Shown here: one piece after another, positions 1-9,408 of the stretch
Layout: every line of letters starts with the position of its first letter
How positions within the stretch are numbered: the stretch's first letter is position 1
From: Pseudooceanicola pacificus
GTDB lineage: Bacteria; Pseudomonadota; Alphaproteobacteria; Rhodobacterales; Rhodobacteraceae
Length of the DNA stretch: 64,000 bases
NCBI RefSeq assembly: GCF_009789075.1
Contig: NZ_WNXQ01000006.1
Coordinates: 150,846 to 214,845 of the forward strand
Direction of reading: 5' to 3'
Notes under the pieces: model-generated
Told to the model about the DNA's origin: nothing
The model's database searches: none
Seen by the model: only the letters and a program-made list of their open reading frames with translations
Position numbers and translations under genes: made by a program

Positions 1-1
1 C

Positions 2-94
2 ATCGCCTATCTGCGCTGCTATCTGCCCGAACATCTCAAACCCCGGCACGAAGGCGGCGATGCGCCTCAGCCCGGGTCCGACGGGCAGAGTTAA
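2..94 (+). CDS. C-terminal end of an unidentified protein
   Basis: An open frame enters from the left edge and ends at a TAA at 92-94, giving about 30 residues (it starts IAYLRCYLPEHLKP and ends DGQS). The codon use is GC-rich like the neighbouring genes, and the frame stops just before an AT-richer regulatory stretch, which fits a real gene end. Too little is visible to name a family. It could also be a chance open frame. Confidence 0.4.
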   Translation: MAYLRCYLPEHLKPRHEGGDAPQPGSDGQS

Positions 95-150
95 CCGAAG
101 TCTTCCGGGTTATCTGGTCGCAACCGTGATGATTGGCCGGGAAAGACGGC

Positions 151-177
151 ATTTAGTCAGATAAAGTTTGACTAAAT
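151..177. promoter_or_regulatory. Perfect 9-bp inverted repeat, probable operator of the monooxygenase gene
   Basis: ATTTAGTCA (151-159) and TGACTAAAT (169-177) are exact inverted copies separated by 9 bases, in an AT-rich island of otherwise GC-rich sequence. The site ends 55 bases before the ATG of the flavin monooxygenase. The right arm contains a TTGACT that could double as a -35 element. Dimeric repressors of the TetR or MarR type bind sites of this size, but no such regulator lies in view. Confidence 0.55.
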
Positions 178-232
178 TCGCCACTGTGGGTCACCTTCGC
201 GGCAGACAGCTGCCTGTGCAAGGACCCGTGAC

Positions 233-1951
233 ATGACCATTGCCCCCTGGATCGCCGCGCTGAACGCGGCTGTGGCCTCCTCTTACCCGGCGGAAACGGC
301 CGCGCTGTTCGATCCCGGCGGGTTCTGGCGCGACTTCCTGGCGCTGGACTGGACGCTGCAGACGGTGGAGGGCGCGGAAGAGATCGGTGCCTTTGCCGCG
401 CGTCAGGGGCCCGGTGCGGGGTTCAAAGCCGTGTCGCTGGCCACCGACCCCGGGGCGAGCGAGGGCTTCATTTCTTTCGAGACCACGCTGGGCCGCGGGC
501 GGGGATATGTCCGCCTGAAGGACGGGCGCTGCCTGACCCTGCTCACCGCGCTGGAAGAGCTGAAGGGCCATGAGGAGCCGCTGCGCCAGCGCCGCCGGAC
601 GGGCCTTTACGACGATCCGCACGGGCGCAACTGGAAGGAACGGCTGGAGACCAAGACCGACGCCTATGCCGAGGGGGCTGCCCCTTATGTGCTGATCGTC
701 GGCGGCGGGCAGGCGGGCCTGGCCCTTGGCGCGCGGCTGGAGATGCTGGGCGTGCCCTATCTGATCGTGGACAAGCACCCCCGCGTCGGCGATCAGTGGC
801 GGTCGCGCTACAAGGCGCTGACGCTGCATGATCCGGTCTGGTACGACCATCTGCCCTATATGCCCTTCCCGGATTTCTGGCCCGTCTTCACCCCCAAGGA
901 CAAGATGGGCGACTGGCTGGAATCCTACGCCCATGCGCTTGAACTGGCCGTCTGGACCCGCACGGAATGCACGGGCGCGCGCTATGACGCGGACAGCGGC
1001 ACCTGGACCGTCGAACTGGACCGCGACGGCACCCCGATCACGCTGAGGCCCGCGCAGCTGGTGATGGCCGTCGGCAATGCCGGGTTCCCGCGCACCCCGC
1101 AGATCGAAGGGCAGGCCGAGTTCACCGGGCCGCAGATGCATTCGAGCCAGTTCACCAGCGGCGAAGCCTATGCCGGCAAGCGGGTGATCGTGGTGGGCGG
1201 CAACAACAGCGCCCATGACATCGCCGCCGACCTGGTCCAGAACGGGGCCGCGCCGGTGCTGATCCAGCGCTCGCCCACGCTGATCGTGCGGATGACCACG
1301 ATGACCGACGTGCTGCTGAAACCCGTGTTCTCGCAGGATGCGGTGGATCGCGGCATCAGCACCGACCTGGCGGACCTGCTGCTCGCCTCGAATCCGCTGC
1401 GGCTGCAGGAGGTCAACAGCCGCAGGACCTGGGACCAGATCCGCCAGGACGAGGCGCCGTTCTACAAGGCGCTGGCCGACACCGGTTTCCTGGTGGGTTT
1501 CGGTGCCGACGGGGCCGGGCTGATGGCCTATCAGCGGGCGGCCTCGGGCTATTACATCGACGTGGGCGCCTGCCAGATGGTCATGGACGGGCGCATCGCG
1601 CTGCGCTCCGGCAAGGGCATCGCGCGGATCCTGCCGGGCGGGATGGAGCTGGAGGGCGGCGAGGTGCTGGAGGCCGATGCCATCGTCTATGCCACCGGCT
1701 TCGGCTCGATGGAGGAATGGGTCGCGCGCCTGATCGACCCCGCAACGGCCGAGCGCGTCGGGCGGTGCTGGGGCTATGGCTCGGGCACGCCGGGCGATCC
1801 CGGGCCCTGGCAGGGAGAGCTGCGCAACATGTGGAAACCGACCGCGCAGCCGGGCCTGTGGTTCATGGGCGGCAACCTGGCGCAGGGCCGGTTCTATTCG
1901 GGCCTGCTGGGTCTGCAGCTCAAGGCGCGGTTCGAGGGGATCGCCGCCTGA
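233..1951 (+). CDS. Flavin-containing monooxygenase family oxidoreductase with N-terminal extension
   Basis: Predicted 572-residue FAD/NAD(P)-dependent monooxygenase. After about 155 residues of N-terminal extension (possibly an NTF2/SnoaL-like fold), a Rossmann FAD motif IVGGGQAGLALGARLE begins, and a second nucleotide motif VVGGNNSAHDIAADL follows near residue 320. Between them lies FTGPQMHSSQF, matching the FxGxxxHxxxF/W/Y fingerprint of flavin monooxygenases and Baeyer-Villiger enzymes. The C-terminal IVYATGFGSMEEW resembles the family's ATGF motif. Such enzymes oxygenate amines, sulfides or ketones in the cytoplasm; the substrate cannot be read from sequence. The ATG at 233 has an AAGGA ribosome site about 8 bases upstream. 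It stands alone, with an operator-like repeat upstream and a hairpin downstream. Confidence 0.85.
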   Translation: MTIAPWIAALNAAVASSYPAETAALFDPGGFWRDFLALDWTLQTVEGAEEIGAFAARQGPGAGFKAVSLATDPGASEGFISFETTLGRGRGYVRLKDGRCLTLLTALEELKGHEEPLRQRRRTGLYDDPHGRNWKERLETKTDAYAEGAAPYVLIVGGGQAGLALGARLEMLGVPYLIVDKHPRVGDQWRSRYKALTLHDPVWYDHLPYMPFPDFWPVFTPKDKMGDWLESYAHALELAVWTRTECTGARYDADSGTWTVELDRDGTPITLRPAQLVMAVGNAGFPRTPQIEGQAEFTGPQMHSSQFTSGEAYAGKRVIVVGGNNSAHDIAADLVQNGAAPVLIQRSPTLIVRMTTMTDVLLKPVFSQDAVDRGISTDLADLLLASNPLRLQEVNSRRTWDQIRQDEAPFYKALADTGFLVGFGADGAGLMAYQRAASGYYIDVGACQMVMDGRIALRSGKGIARILPGGMELEGGEVLEADAIVYATGFGSMEEWVARLIDPATAERVGRCWGYGSGTPGDPGPWQGELRNMWKPTAQPGLWFMGGNLAQGRFYSGLLGLQLKARFEGIAA

Positions 1952-1990
1952 CACCGGCGGCCCTGCGCCTCACCCGGGCGGAACGCGGAA

Positions 1991-2025
1991 AAACCGGCGC
2001 CGGACAAGGTATCCGACACCGGTTT
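1991..2025 (+). terminator. Terminator-like hairpin after the monooxygenase gene
   Basis: A 14-base arm AAACCGGCGCCGGA (1991-2004) pairs with TCCGACACCGGTTT (2012-2025) with two mismatches and a 7-base loop. It lies 40 bases after the stop codon. The following TTTCCTG is only weakly T-rich, so termination may be partial or factor-dependent. Confidence 0.5.
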
Positions 2026-2064
2026 CCTGAATAAACGAATTGCGATAGCGCCCACTCACAAGCA

Positions 2065-2090
2065 CTGTAAAAGGTATTTATCAAATACAG
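2065..2090. promoter_or_regulatory. AT-rich palindrome upstream of the sensor kinase
   Basis: GTATTT-ATC-AAATAC (2074-2088) is a perfect inverted repeat, flanked by an outer pair CTGTA (2065-2069) and TACAG (2086-2090). It sits about 210 bases before the kinase ATG in a local AT-rich patch. It is a plausible transcription-factor site; the protein that binds it is unknown. Confidence 0.45.
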
Positions 2091-2301
2091 ACCCGCACCT
2101 TGGATTGGGGATGGTATTGGCGGCGCGGTTTCTGACCAAGAGCCTGTCACAGAAGGCGGAAACACGGAATACGCGTGATTGCCTGCGTAATATTGCCTAT
2201 GCCCGACAGCCCCCGGCGGAGTTGCGCCGAAGGCCAGAATGTGGAAACTCGACCAGAGCGGGCAAGGCACGGCTGGCCGCCGATGCGGGAGGCTTGACCC
2301 C

Positions 2302-4626
2302 ATGCGGATATCACTTGGCGCCATGCTGGCCATCGGACTGGCCGGGCTGCAGTTCATCGCGGTGCTGGCGGTGGTCTTTTCATCCTATGTCACCTCGGAA
2401 CGCGCCCTGCTGGATCATGCGCGCGAACTGCTGAGCGACGTGGGCACCAATGCGATCGAACATTCGCGCGGCTTCCTCAGCCCGGCACGCGGGGCCGCCG
2501 AGCTGTCGGCGCGGCTGGCGCAGGATCAGGTGATCGCCAGCGACGTGCCCGAACTGCTGGAGCGTCTGCTGTTCCAGCAGCTGCAATTCGCGCCGCAATT
2601 CTCGGGCCTCTATCACGGGACCGAGGACGGCTCTTTCGTCTATGTCATGCGCGACCCCGAGCGCGACGCCTTTCGCACCAAGATCATCCGCACCGGCGGC
2701 GGTGTCCGCACCACCGAACTGATCTGGCGGGACAAGGATTACAGCGTGCTGGAACGCCGGATGGACCCGGCCGACACCTACGATCCGCGCACCCGGCCCT
2801 GGTACGTGCTGGCGCGCGACAAGCTGACGACGGTCTGGACCGATCCCTATATCTTCTTCTCGTCGCAGCGGCCGGGGATCACGCTGGCCTCGCCCGTGCT
2901 GGATGGCAGCGGCGGGGTGAAGGGCATCGTGGGGGTGGATATCGAGATCAGCGATATCTCCAGCTTCCTCGCGCGGCTGCGCATCGGGCGGTCGGGCCGG
3001 GCGCTGATCATCCACAGCAACGGCGATGTGATCGCCCACCCCGACAAGGCCCTGCTCAAGACCGTCGATTCCAACGGGCAACTGCGGTTTCCCGATATCC
3101 AGCATGTCGAGGATCCGATCGCCCGCGCCGCCTTTGGCCATCTGATGGACAATGGCACCGTCTCGGTCGAGGAAGAGACCCTGTCGCAGTTCATCTACAA
3201 CGGCGAAACCTATGTGTCGGTCGTGATGCCGCCGATCAATGACAACCTGCCCTGGATCACGGCCGCCTACGCGCCCGAGAGCGACTTTACCCAGGTCATC
3301 AAGATGAACCGGCGCGACAATATCTGGATCGCGGTTCTGGTGGCGGCGATCACCGGGCTCTGCGGGCTTGGCCTGGCGAATTACATCTACAAGCCGGTGC
3401 GCGCCTTTGCCGTGCGTTCGGCCCTGATTTCGCAGGGAGAGCTGGACCCGGCCGAGCCGCTGCCCGCCACATATCAGGAGCTGGAAAACGCCAATGCGAC
3501 GCTGATGCAGCAGATCGCCGCGCGGCGGGCGACCGAGATGGAATATGGCAAGACCTTCCAGCTGTCGTCACGCGGGATGGCGCAGATCGACGCCGAAACC
3601 GGGCGCTTCCTGCGGGTGAACGACAAGGTCACGGATATCACCGGCTATGACGCCGCCACGCTGGCGGGCATGACATTTGCCGAACTGGCCCATCCCGATG
3701 ACCCGCGGTTCCTGCTGTTCGACGCGGCGCAGGGCAGCCTCCCGCACGAGATCAACCGCGAGCTGCGCTGCCAGCGGCGCGACGGCAGCACGATCTGGGT
3801 CGCGCTCGATGCGATCATGATCTTCAACCTCGACGGCAAACCGCTGCACTATGTGCTGACGATGGAGGACATCACCCAGGCCCGCCAGACCGAGGACCAG
3901 ATCGCCGAGCTGAGCCGCGAGCTGTCGAACCTGTCGCGCGACAAGACGCTGGGGCAGATGGCCGCGGGCCTGGCGCATGAGCTGAACCAGCCGCTGACCG
4001 CCATCGCCCAGAATGCCGACAGCGCGCTTTACGCGGTGGACCAGCTGGCCGGCGCCGACAGCGAACTGCGCGCCACGCTGCACGAAATCGCCGAACAGTC
4101 GATGCGGGCGGGCGAGATCATCAAGGCATTGCGCGGCTTCATCCGGCGGGACGAGGGGATCCGCAGCGATTTCGACCTCACCGACCTGATCCAGCAGACC
4201 GGCCACCTTGTCCGGGCCGAGGCGCGGGCGGCGGGCGTCAAGGTGAGTGTCGAACCCGGCCCGCTGCCGCCGATCCATGCCAACCGGCTGCAGATCGCGC
4301 AGGTGCTGGTCAACCTGATCCGCAACGCGATCGAGGCGCTGGCCTCGACCTCGCAGGCCGACCGGCAGGTGCGCATCACCGCCCGGGTCGATAACGGGCA
4401 TGTGCTGCTGAGCGTGGCCGACAACGGGCCGGGGGTCGATCCCAACATCAGGCTGTTCACCGATTTCGAGACGACAAAACCCAGCGGGATGGGCCTTGGC
4501 CTGTCGATCTGCCAGTCCATCGTACAGGCCAACGGCGGGCGGCTCTGGCATGAACGCCGCGAGCCGCGGGGCGCGCGGTTCAACTTTACCGTGGACCTGG
4601 CCGAGGTCCGGAAAGGCGCGGCATGA
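2302..4626 (+). CDS. Membrane sensor histidine kinase (Cache-PAS-HisKA-HATPase)
   Basis: Predicted 774-residue inner-membrane sensor kinase. A first membrane helix at about residues 5-28 is followed by a periplasmic region of about 310 residues that looks like a double Cache sensor domain (it contains DPRTRPWY and GVDIEISDIS, typical of Cache folds). A second helix lies near 340-362. A PAS domain follows at about 416-535, then the HisKA box LAHELNQPLTAIAQNA with the phosphorylated His559. The ATPase domain has an N box (NLIRNAIEAL), a G1 box (DNGPGVD) and a G2 box (GMGLGLSICQSIV). The start at 2302 is chosen for its GGGAGG site and immediate membrane helix. Its stop overlaps the response regulator start, so the two are co-translated partners. 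Cache kinases often sense small organic acids or amino acids; the ligand here is unknown. Confidence 0.9.
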   Translation: MRISLGAMLAIGLAGLQFIAVLAVVFSSYVTSERALLDHARELLSDVGTNAIEHSRGFLSPARGAAELSARLAQDQVIASDVPELLERLLFQQLQFAPQFSGLYHGTEDGSFVYVMRDPERDAFRTKIIRTGGGVRTTELIWRDKDYSVLERRMDPADTYDPRTRPWYVLARDKLTTVWTDPYIFFSSQRPGITLASPVLDGSGGVKGIVGVDIEISDISSFLARLRIGRSGRALIIHSNGDVIAHPDKALLKTVDSNGQLRFPDIQHVEDPIARAAFGHLMDNGTVSVEEETLSQFIYNGETYVSVVMPPINDNLPWITAAYAPESDFTQVIKMNRRDNIWIAVLVAAITGLCGLGLANYIYKPVRAFAVRSALISQGELDPAEPLPATYQELENANATLMQQIAARRATEMEYGKTFQLSSRGMAQIDAETGRFLRVNDKVTDITGYDAATLAGMTFAELAHPDDPRFLLFDAAQGSLPHEINRELRCQRRDGSTIWVALDAIMIFNLDGKPLHYVLTMEDITQARQTEDQIAELSRELSNLSRDKTLGQMAAGLAHELNQPLTAIAQNADSALYAVDQLAGADSELRATLHEIAEQSMRAGEIIKALRGFIRRDEGIRSDFDLTDLIQQTGHLVRAEARAAGVKVSVEPGPLPPIHANRLQIAQVLVNLIRNAIEALASTSQADRQVRITARVDNGHVLLSVADNGPGVDPNIRLFTDFETTKPSGMGLGLSICQSIVQANGGRLWHERREPRGARFNFTVDLAEVRKGAA

Positions 4627-5258
4627 GCGAGACTGAACGCCTGGTCTTCATCGTCGACGACGATCAGGACATCCGCACCTCGCTGACCCGCGCCCTGCGG
4701 CAGCGCGGCTTTGCGGTCGAGGCCTTCGAGTCGGCCCGCGCCTTTCTGGCGGCATTCGACGGCAGCCGCGCCGCCTGCCTGGTGCTGGATTACGGCATGC
4801 CCGAGGTGAACGGGCTGGAACTGCAAGAGGAACTGAACCGGCTGCAGTGGCCGCTGGCCGTGGTCTTCATCACCGGTCATGGCGGCGTGCGCGAATCGGT
4901 GCAGGCGATGCGGGGCGGGGCGATCGACTTCCTGGAAAAGCCATTTCGCCAGTCCGAACTGGTCGAGCGGATCGAATCCGCGCTGGACATCGCCCGCGAG
5001 CGCCACGCGGCGCAGGCCTCGCGCCAGGCCTTCCGCACCCGGTTCTCGCGCCTGACGGAACGCGAGACCGAGATTGTCGAGCAGGTGCTGGCCAACCCGG
5101 CCGAGGCGTCGAGCAAGGAAATCGGCCTGGCCCTGGGCATCAGCCCCCGCACCGTCGACCATCACCGCGCGCGCATCCTGGAAAAGCTCAACGTCCGCTC
5201 TCTGGTCGAACTGGTCAGGCTGGCCACGACGGTCGGGGGCGAGGGGCAGCCGGAATAG
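4623..5258 (+). CDS. LuxR/FixJ-family response regulator
   Basis: Predicted 211-residue DNA-binding response regulator. The receiver domain shows the acidic cluster DDD at 12-14, the phosphoacceptor Asp56 in LVLDYGMP and the conserved Lys in FLEKPF near residue 106. The C-terminal third is a LuxR-type helix-turn-helix, with LTERETEIVEQVLANPAEAS at the start and GISPRTVDHHRARILEKL as recognition region. The ATG overlaps the end of the kinase gene by four bases, so kinase and regulator form one operon and almost certainly a phosphorelay pair. The DctR/FixJ type of regulator usually activates transporter or metabolic genes. Targets are not obvious here. Confidence 0.92.
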   Translation: MSETERLVFIVDDDQDIRTSLTRALRQRGFAVEAFESARAFLAAFDGSRAACLVLDYGMPEVNGLELQEELNRLQWPLAVVFITGHGGVRESVQAMRGGAIDFLEKPFRQSELVERIESALDIARERHAAQASRQAFRTRFSRLTERETEIVEQVLANPAEASSKEIGLALGISPRTVDHHRARILEKLNVRSLVELVRLATTVGGEGQPE

Positions 5259-5345
5259 GCGGCAGGTCCCCGCCGGGGCACAATGTTTGACTGATTTGCA
5301 CCTGTTCCGCTAAACCGTGCAGATCATGCAAGCATCCGGACCGTC

Positions 5346-6275
5346 ATGAACATCAAGAGCCTGCGCCTGTTCCGCAACGTGGTCGCCACAGGATCGCTGT
5401 CAGAGGCGGCGGCGCGGATGAACCTGTCGCCCTCGGCCGCCAGCCGCTTGCTGACACAGCTGGAAACCAGCCTGAAGCTGGAGCTTTTTTCGCGCTCGCG
5501 CCGCAATCTGGAACTGACCGAGGCGGGGGCGATGTTCTATCAGCAGATATCGAACACGCTGGACGGGATCGACGAGATCCCGGTGATCGCCCGCGACCTG
5601 CGCACCCGCACGCGCAACTGGCTGTCGGTGGTGACCGCTGCGCCGCTGGCCAACGGGCTGGTGGTGCCCACCATTGCCCGGCTGCGGCGCGAGGGGGTGG
5701 ACCTGCAATGCACCCTGCATGTCGAAAGCCGGTTCCAGATCGAAAGCAAGGTGGCGGCGCGGGGCTATAACATGGGGATGATCTCGCTGCCGGTGCAGAA
5801 CGAGATCATCCCCATCGACATCATGCCGGTCCTGCGTTCGCGCCTTTGTGCCCTGATGCCCGCTGATCACCCCCTGTCTGCCGAGACCGAAATCGGGGTC
5901 GAGGCCCTGGCGGCAGAGCCTCTCGTGACCCTGGCCGCAGGCCAGTTGTGGCGGGACAGGCTCGAAGAGCTGATGGGCAAGGCCGGGCTGCGCCCCGAAA
6001 TCGCGTTCGAAACCGGATCCACCCTGGTTACCGTGGAAATGGTGCGCCACGGGCTGGGCCTGACGCTGATCGACCCGATGGTCATGACATCGACCATGCT
6101 GCAGGGCCTGGCGATCCGCCCGCTGGCCGGGGATGCCTGGATCACCTATGCCAGCGTGCATGCCCCGGGGCCACGCGCCGAACTGGCCGAGGTGTTCCTT
6201 GACGGGCTCTGCGCCCATGTCGAGGCGCGCCGGACCACCGAGCCGGGGCTGGCCGACCTGATCTACCTGATCTGA
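5346..6275 (+). CDS. LysR-family transcriptional regulator
   Basis: Predicted 309-residue LysR regulator. The N-terminal winged helix-turn-helix (MNIKSLRLFRNVVATGSLSE followed by AARMNLSPSAASRLLTQLE) is canonical, and the remaining 220 residues match the periplasmic-binding-protein-like effector domain. The gene begins 87 bases after the response regulator on the same strand. Its last 13 bases overlap the end of the convergent lyase gene (6263-6275). It might regulate that lyase/importer operon, but LysR genes usually lie divergent from their targets, so this is weak. A cupin-XRE regulator inside the neighbouring operon is a competing candidate. Confidence 0.9.
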   Translation: MNIKSLRLFRNVVATGSLSEAAARMNLSPSAASRLLTQLETSLKLELFSRSRRNLELTEAGAMFYQQISNTLDGIDEIPVIARDLRTRTRNWLSVVTAAPLANGLVVPTIARLRREGVDLQCTLHVESRFQIESKVAARGYNMGMISLPVQNEIIPIDIMPVLRSRLCALMPADHPLSAETEIGVEALAAEPLVTLAAGQLWRDRLEELMGKAGLRPEIAFETGSTLVTVEMVRHGLGLTLIDPMVMTSTMLQGLAIRPLAGDAWITYASVHAPGPRAELAEVFLDGLCAHVEARRTTEPGLADLIYLI

Positions 6276-7591
6276 CGCCCCAGCTCGCGCGCCATGCGCG
6301 CGGCGTCCTGCGCGATACGGGCGCTGTCGCCGCAGTAATTCGCCGGGTCCAGCGCCGCGTCGATCTCGGCTTCGGACAGATGCGCCCTCAGCCCGCCGTC
6401 GGCCTTCAGCGCCTCGGCCACGCTGCCGCCCGCGCGGCGATCCAGCGCGTGGTGGATCAGGTCATGCGCCACGGCCCGCCCGGCGCGGGGGGCCAGCAGC
6501 ATCATCAGGCCCTCGGTCGCGATGGCCCCGCCGCTGAGCCTGGCGTTGCGTTCCATGCGCGGGGCGTTCACGGCGATCCGGCGCAGCAGCCCGTCGAAGC
6601 CTTCGGCCAGGGTCCAGGCCAGGGGAATGGCGCGGTCGAGCACCGAACTCAGCAGCTGGTTCTTGGCCGCGTCGCCCTCGTGGCTGGAGCGGCCGGTTTC
6701 CAGCGCCGATCCGGCGATGCCGCGCAGCTCGGCCGCTTCGGCCAGAACGCGGACGACGAACTTGGGGTTGATCTTGTGCGGCATGGTCGAGGATCCGACC
6801 GTTCCGGGATCGAGCGTTTCCGAGATTTCGCCGATTTCCTCGGTCATCAGCAGGTACAGTTCGGCCGCGATCCGTTCGATCGTCATCGCCATCAGCGCAA
6901 GCTGCACCACGTAATCGGCAAAAAGGTCGTTGATCGCCCGGCCCGGGACCAGCAGCGCGCCCAGCCCGAACCGGGCGGCAAGGCGGGTGTTGAGCTCCTG
7001 CCCCTGCGGGCCAAAGGCGTGCATCGCCCCGACCGCCCCGCCAAAGGGCAGCACGAAAAGCCGCCGCCCGCCGCCGTCAAGCCGGTCGACCGCGCGGGTC
7101 AGTTCCTCGATCCAGCCGGCGACCTTGAAGCCGAAGGTGATCGGCAGCGCGTGCTGGCGGTTGGTGCGCCCCGCCATCAGCGTGCCGGCATGGGTCGCCG
7201 CCATTTCGGCCAGCCGGTCCAGCGCGGCGCCAAGCGCGCGGCGGATCGCGCCATCGGCCTGCCGGATCAGCAGGATGCGGCCGGTCTGCATCACGTTCTG
7301 CGTGGTTGCGCCCCAGTGGACATAGGCCCCGGCCTCGCCCGCCGCGCGGCCCAGCAGACGCGTCATCGACAGGACCGGCGCATGGGTCACCCGGATGTCG
7401 GCCTGCAGCGCCTCGATCCCGATCTTGTCGAGTGTGGCGGCGGCGCGGATCCCCTCGGCGGCCCAGGCGGGGATCATCTCCATCTCGGCCTGCACCTCGG
7501 CCAGGGCGGCCTCGACATCCAGCCAGGATTGCCACAGCGTCTCGCGGGCAAAGAGGGTCCCGGGCGTCAGGCCGGGGGTGTTCACTTTCAT
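6263..7591 (-). CDS. Fumarase/adenylosuccinate-lyase superfamily enzyme (PurB/PcaB-like)
   Basis: Predicted 442-residue lyase of the aspartase/fumarase superfamily. The three family regions are visible: VHWGATTQNVMQTGR (region 1, near residue 93), TNRQHALPITFGFKVA (region 2) and the signature GSSTMPHKINPK near residues 265-277, which carries the mobile-loop catalytic serine. It most resembles adenylosuccinate lyases and carboxymuconate cycloisomerases. It is the last gene of a peptide-type importer operon, its ATG overlapping the ATPase stop by four bases, so the natural substrate is probably something that importer brings in. Superfamily members split C-N or C-O bonds of succinyl-type compounds and release fumarate. 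A role in purine synthesis is unlikely from context. Confidence 0.8.
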   Translation of the reverse strand: MKVNTPGLTPGTLFARETLWQSWLDVEAALAEVQAEMEMIPAWAAEGIRAAATLDKIGIEALQADIRVTHAPVLSMTRLLGRAAGEAGAYVHWGATTQNVMQTGRILLIRQADGAIRRALGAALDRLAEMAATHAGTLMAGRTNRQHALPITFGFKVAGWIEELTRAVDRLDGGGRRLFVLPFGGAVGAMHAFGPQGQELNTRLAARFGLGALLVPGRAINDLFADYVVQLALMAMTIERIAAELYLLMTEEIGEISETLDPGTVGSSTMPHKINPKFVVRVLAEAAELRGIAGSALETGRSSHEGDAAKNQLLSSVLDRAIPLAWTLAEGFDGLLRRIAVNAPRMERNARLSGGAIATEGLMMLLAPRAGRAVAHDLIHHALDRRAGGSVAEALKADGGLRAHLSEAEIDAALDPANYCGDSARIAQDAARMARELGRQIR

Positions 7592-9408
7592 CGGGCGGCC
7601 TCCATTTCCGGCATGGCATCGAAACGCGGCGCGGCGGCCAGCAGGCGCTGCGTGTAATCGTTCGCGGGGCGGGACAGCACGTCGCGGGCATTGCCCTCTT
7701 CGACGATCCGGCCCTGATACATCACGGCGACCCGGTCGGCGATCTGGTGCACCACCGCCATGTCATGGGTGATGAAGAGGCAGGTCAGCCCCATTTCCGC
7801 GCGCAGCTCGTCCAGCAGGTTCAGGATCTGCGCCTGCACCGAAACGTCGAGCGCCGAGGTCGGTTCGTCGCAAACCAGCGCCTCGGGCCGGGTCACCAGC
7901 GCGCGGGCGATGGCCACCCGCTGCCGCTGGCCGCCAGACAACTGCGAGGGATAGGTGTGCAGCAGGCGTTTGGGCAGGCGGACGAGGTCCATCGCCTGTT
8001 CCACCGACCGGGCGCGGGACACGCTGTCGCCCTCGCCGCGCAGCACCAGCGGGCGGGCGATGATCTCGGCCAGGCGGCGCCTGGGGTTGAGCGAGGAATA
8101 GGGATCCTGGAACACCGGCTGCACGAAGGAGGCCCGCTCGGTCCCCGTCAGCTCGGCCACCGGGCGGCCCAGCATGGTCACCTCGCCCGAGGTCGGCAGG
8201 GCGAGTCCCAGCATGATCCGCGCCAGGGTCGACTTGCCCGACCCGCTTTCGCCGATCAGGGCCAGGGTCTCGCCGCGCCTGAGCGCAAGCGACACGTCGT
8301 CCAGCGCGCGGATCTCGCGTTTCGGGCCGAACAGGCCCTTTCGGGACTGGAACAGCTGGGTGACATGGCTGGCCGCGATCACCGGTTCGCCTCCGGCGAC
8401 GCCATGCCCGGCCAGGGGCTGGGCCGGGGGGCGGGCGGTCGGCGGGTCGCTCAGCACGCAGCGATAATCATGCACCGCACCGGCCTGCTGCACCGGCGGA
8501 CGCGCGCTGGTGCAGTCGGGCCGCCGGTAGCCGCAGCGCGGGGCAAAGATGCAGCCCGTGGGCGGGTGCATCAGCGAGGGCACGGTGCCGGGGATCGCAC
8601 CCAGGCGGGCGGGATCGGCCCCCATCGTGGGGATCGCCTGCAACAGGGACTGGGTGTAGGGATGCGCCGGGGCGCGCAGCACGGCCGCGGCGGCACCCTG
8701 TTCGATCACCTCGCCCGCGTACATCACGGCCACATGGTCCGTGCGCTCGGCCACCACGGCAAGGTCATGCGAGATCAGGATCATGCCCATCTGCCGTTCG
8801 CGCCGCAGCCCGTCCAGCAGGTCGAGGATCTGCGCCTGGACGGTGACGTCCAGGGCGGTGGTCGGCTCGTCCGCGATCAGCAGGTCCGGGTCCAGCATCA
8901 GGGTCATGGCGATCATCACCCGCTGCCGCTGGCCGCCCGACATCTGGTGCGGATATTGCGACATGCGCCCGGCGGGGTCGGGGATGCCGACCCGGTCGAG
9001 CAGGTCGATCGCCTTTTTCCGCGCCTGCGAACCCGAGAGCATGCCACGCGCCACGGCGGCCTCGGTCATCTGGCGGCCGATGGTATAGACCGGGTTGAGC
9101 GAGGTCATCGGCTCCTGAAAGATCATGCCGATGCGCGGCCCGGCGATCTCATGGGCAAAGGCGGCATCCGGCATCGCGGGCAGGTCCTGCCCGTCGAAGG
9201 CCATGCGCGTCGGGCGGCACTCGGCCCCGCGCGGCAGCAGCCGCATCAGCGCCAGGGCACTCAGCGACTTGCCCGAGCCGCTTTCGCCGACGATGCCAAG
9301 CGACTGCCCCCGGTCGAGAGAGAGGCTGACGTCGCGCACCGCATGCAGCGTGCCGTCGGGCAGTTTGAGCGAGATCGACAGGTTGCGGATATCGAGGAGC
9401 GTACTCAT
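7588..9408 (-). CDS. Fused double ATPase of an Opp/Dpp-type ABC importer
   Basis: Predicted 606-residue cytoplasmic protein containing both ATPase subunits of an oligopeptide-type importer in one chain, as in GsiA/DppDF fusions. The first half has Walker A GESGSGKS near residue 40 and signature MSGGQRQRV. The second half has Walker [10 protein letters not shown] near 384 and signature [15 protein letters not shown]. Walker B motifs [12 protein letters not shown] and [11 protein letters not shown] are intact. The linker carries the [14 protein letters not shown] cysteine motif typical of Opp/Dpp ATPase C-termini. The start at 9408 overlaps the permease stop by four bases; a longer open frame continues upstream but only as a shadow of the permease gene. 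Confidence 0.93.
   Translation of the reverse strand: MSTLLDIRNLSISLKLPDGTLHAVRDVSLSLDRGQSLGIVGESGSGKSLSALALMRLLPRGAECRPTRMAFDGQDLPAMPDAAFAHEIAGPRIGMIFQEPMTSLNPVYTIGRQMTEAAVARGMLSGSQARKKAIDLLDRVGIPDPAGRMSQYPHQMSGGQRQRVMIAMTLMLDPDLLIADEPTTALDVTVQAQILDLLDGLRRERQMGMILISHDLAVVAERTDHVAVMYAGEVIEQGAAAAVLRAPAHPYTQSLLQAIPTMGADPARLGAIPGTVPSLMHPPTGCIFAPRCGYRRPDCTSARPPVQQAGAVHDYRCVLSDPPTARPPAQPLAGHGVAGGEPVIAASHVTQLFQSRKGLFGPKREIRALDDVSLALRRGETLALIGESGSGKSTLARIMLGLALPTSGEVTMLGRPVAELTGTERASFVQPVFQDPYSSLNPRRRLAEIIARPLVLRGEGDSVSRARSVEQAMDLVRLPKRLLHTYPSQLSGGQRQRVAIARALVTRPEALVCDEPTSALDVSVQAQILNLLDELRAEMGLTCLFITHDMAVVHQIADRVAVMYQGRIVEEGNARDVLSRPANDYTQRLLAAAPRFDAMPEMEAAR

Larger units (their letters stand above)
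1952..2301. other. 350-base gap with a hairpin and a palindromic operator-like site
   Basis: No convincing gene. The left half holds a terminator-like hairpin for the monooxygenase (1991-2025). The centre holds an AT-rich palindrome (2065-2090), and the right half leads into the sensor kinase with GGGAGG about 9 bases before its ATG. A start at 2239 would add 21 residues to the kinase but has no good ribosome site and would put a charged tail before the first membrane helix. Confidence 0.5.

Noticed and set aside
191..1954. Long - strand open frame opposite the flavin monooxygenase
   Set aside because: The product shows no domain pattern and the opposite strand has clear FAD and NADP motifs. 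It is a GC-rich shadow.
6263..7591. Housekeeping adenylosuccinate lyase (purB)
   Set aside because: Superfamily motifs fit, but its coupling to an importer operon and its likeness to other branches make the purine role unlikely; no symbol was given.
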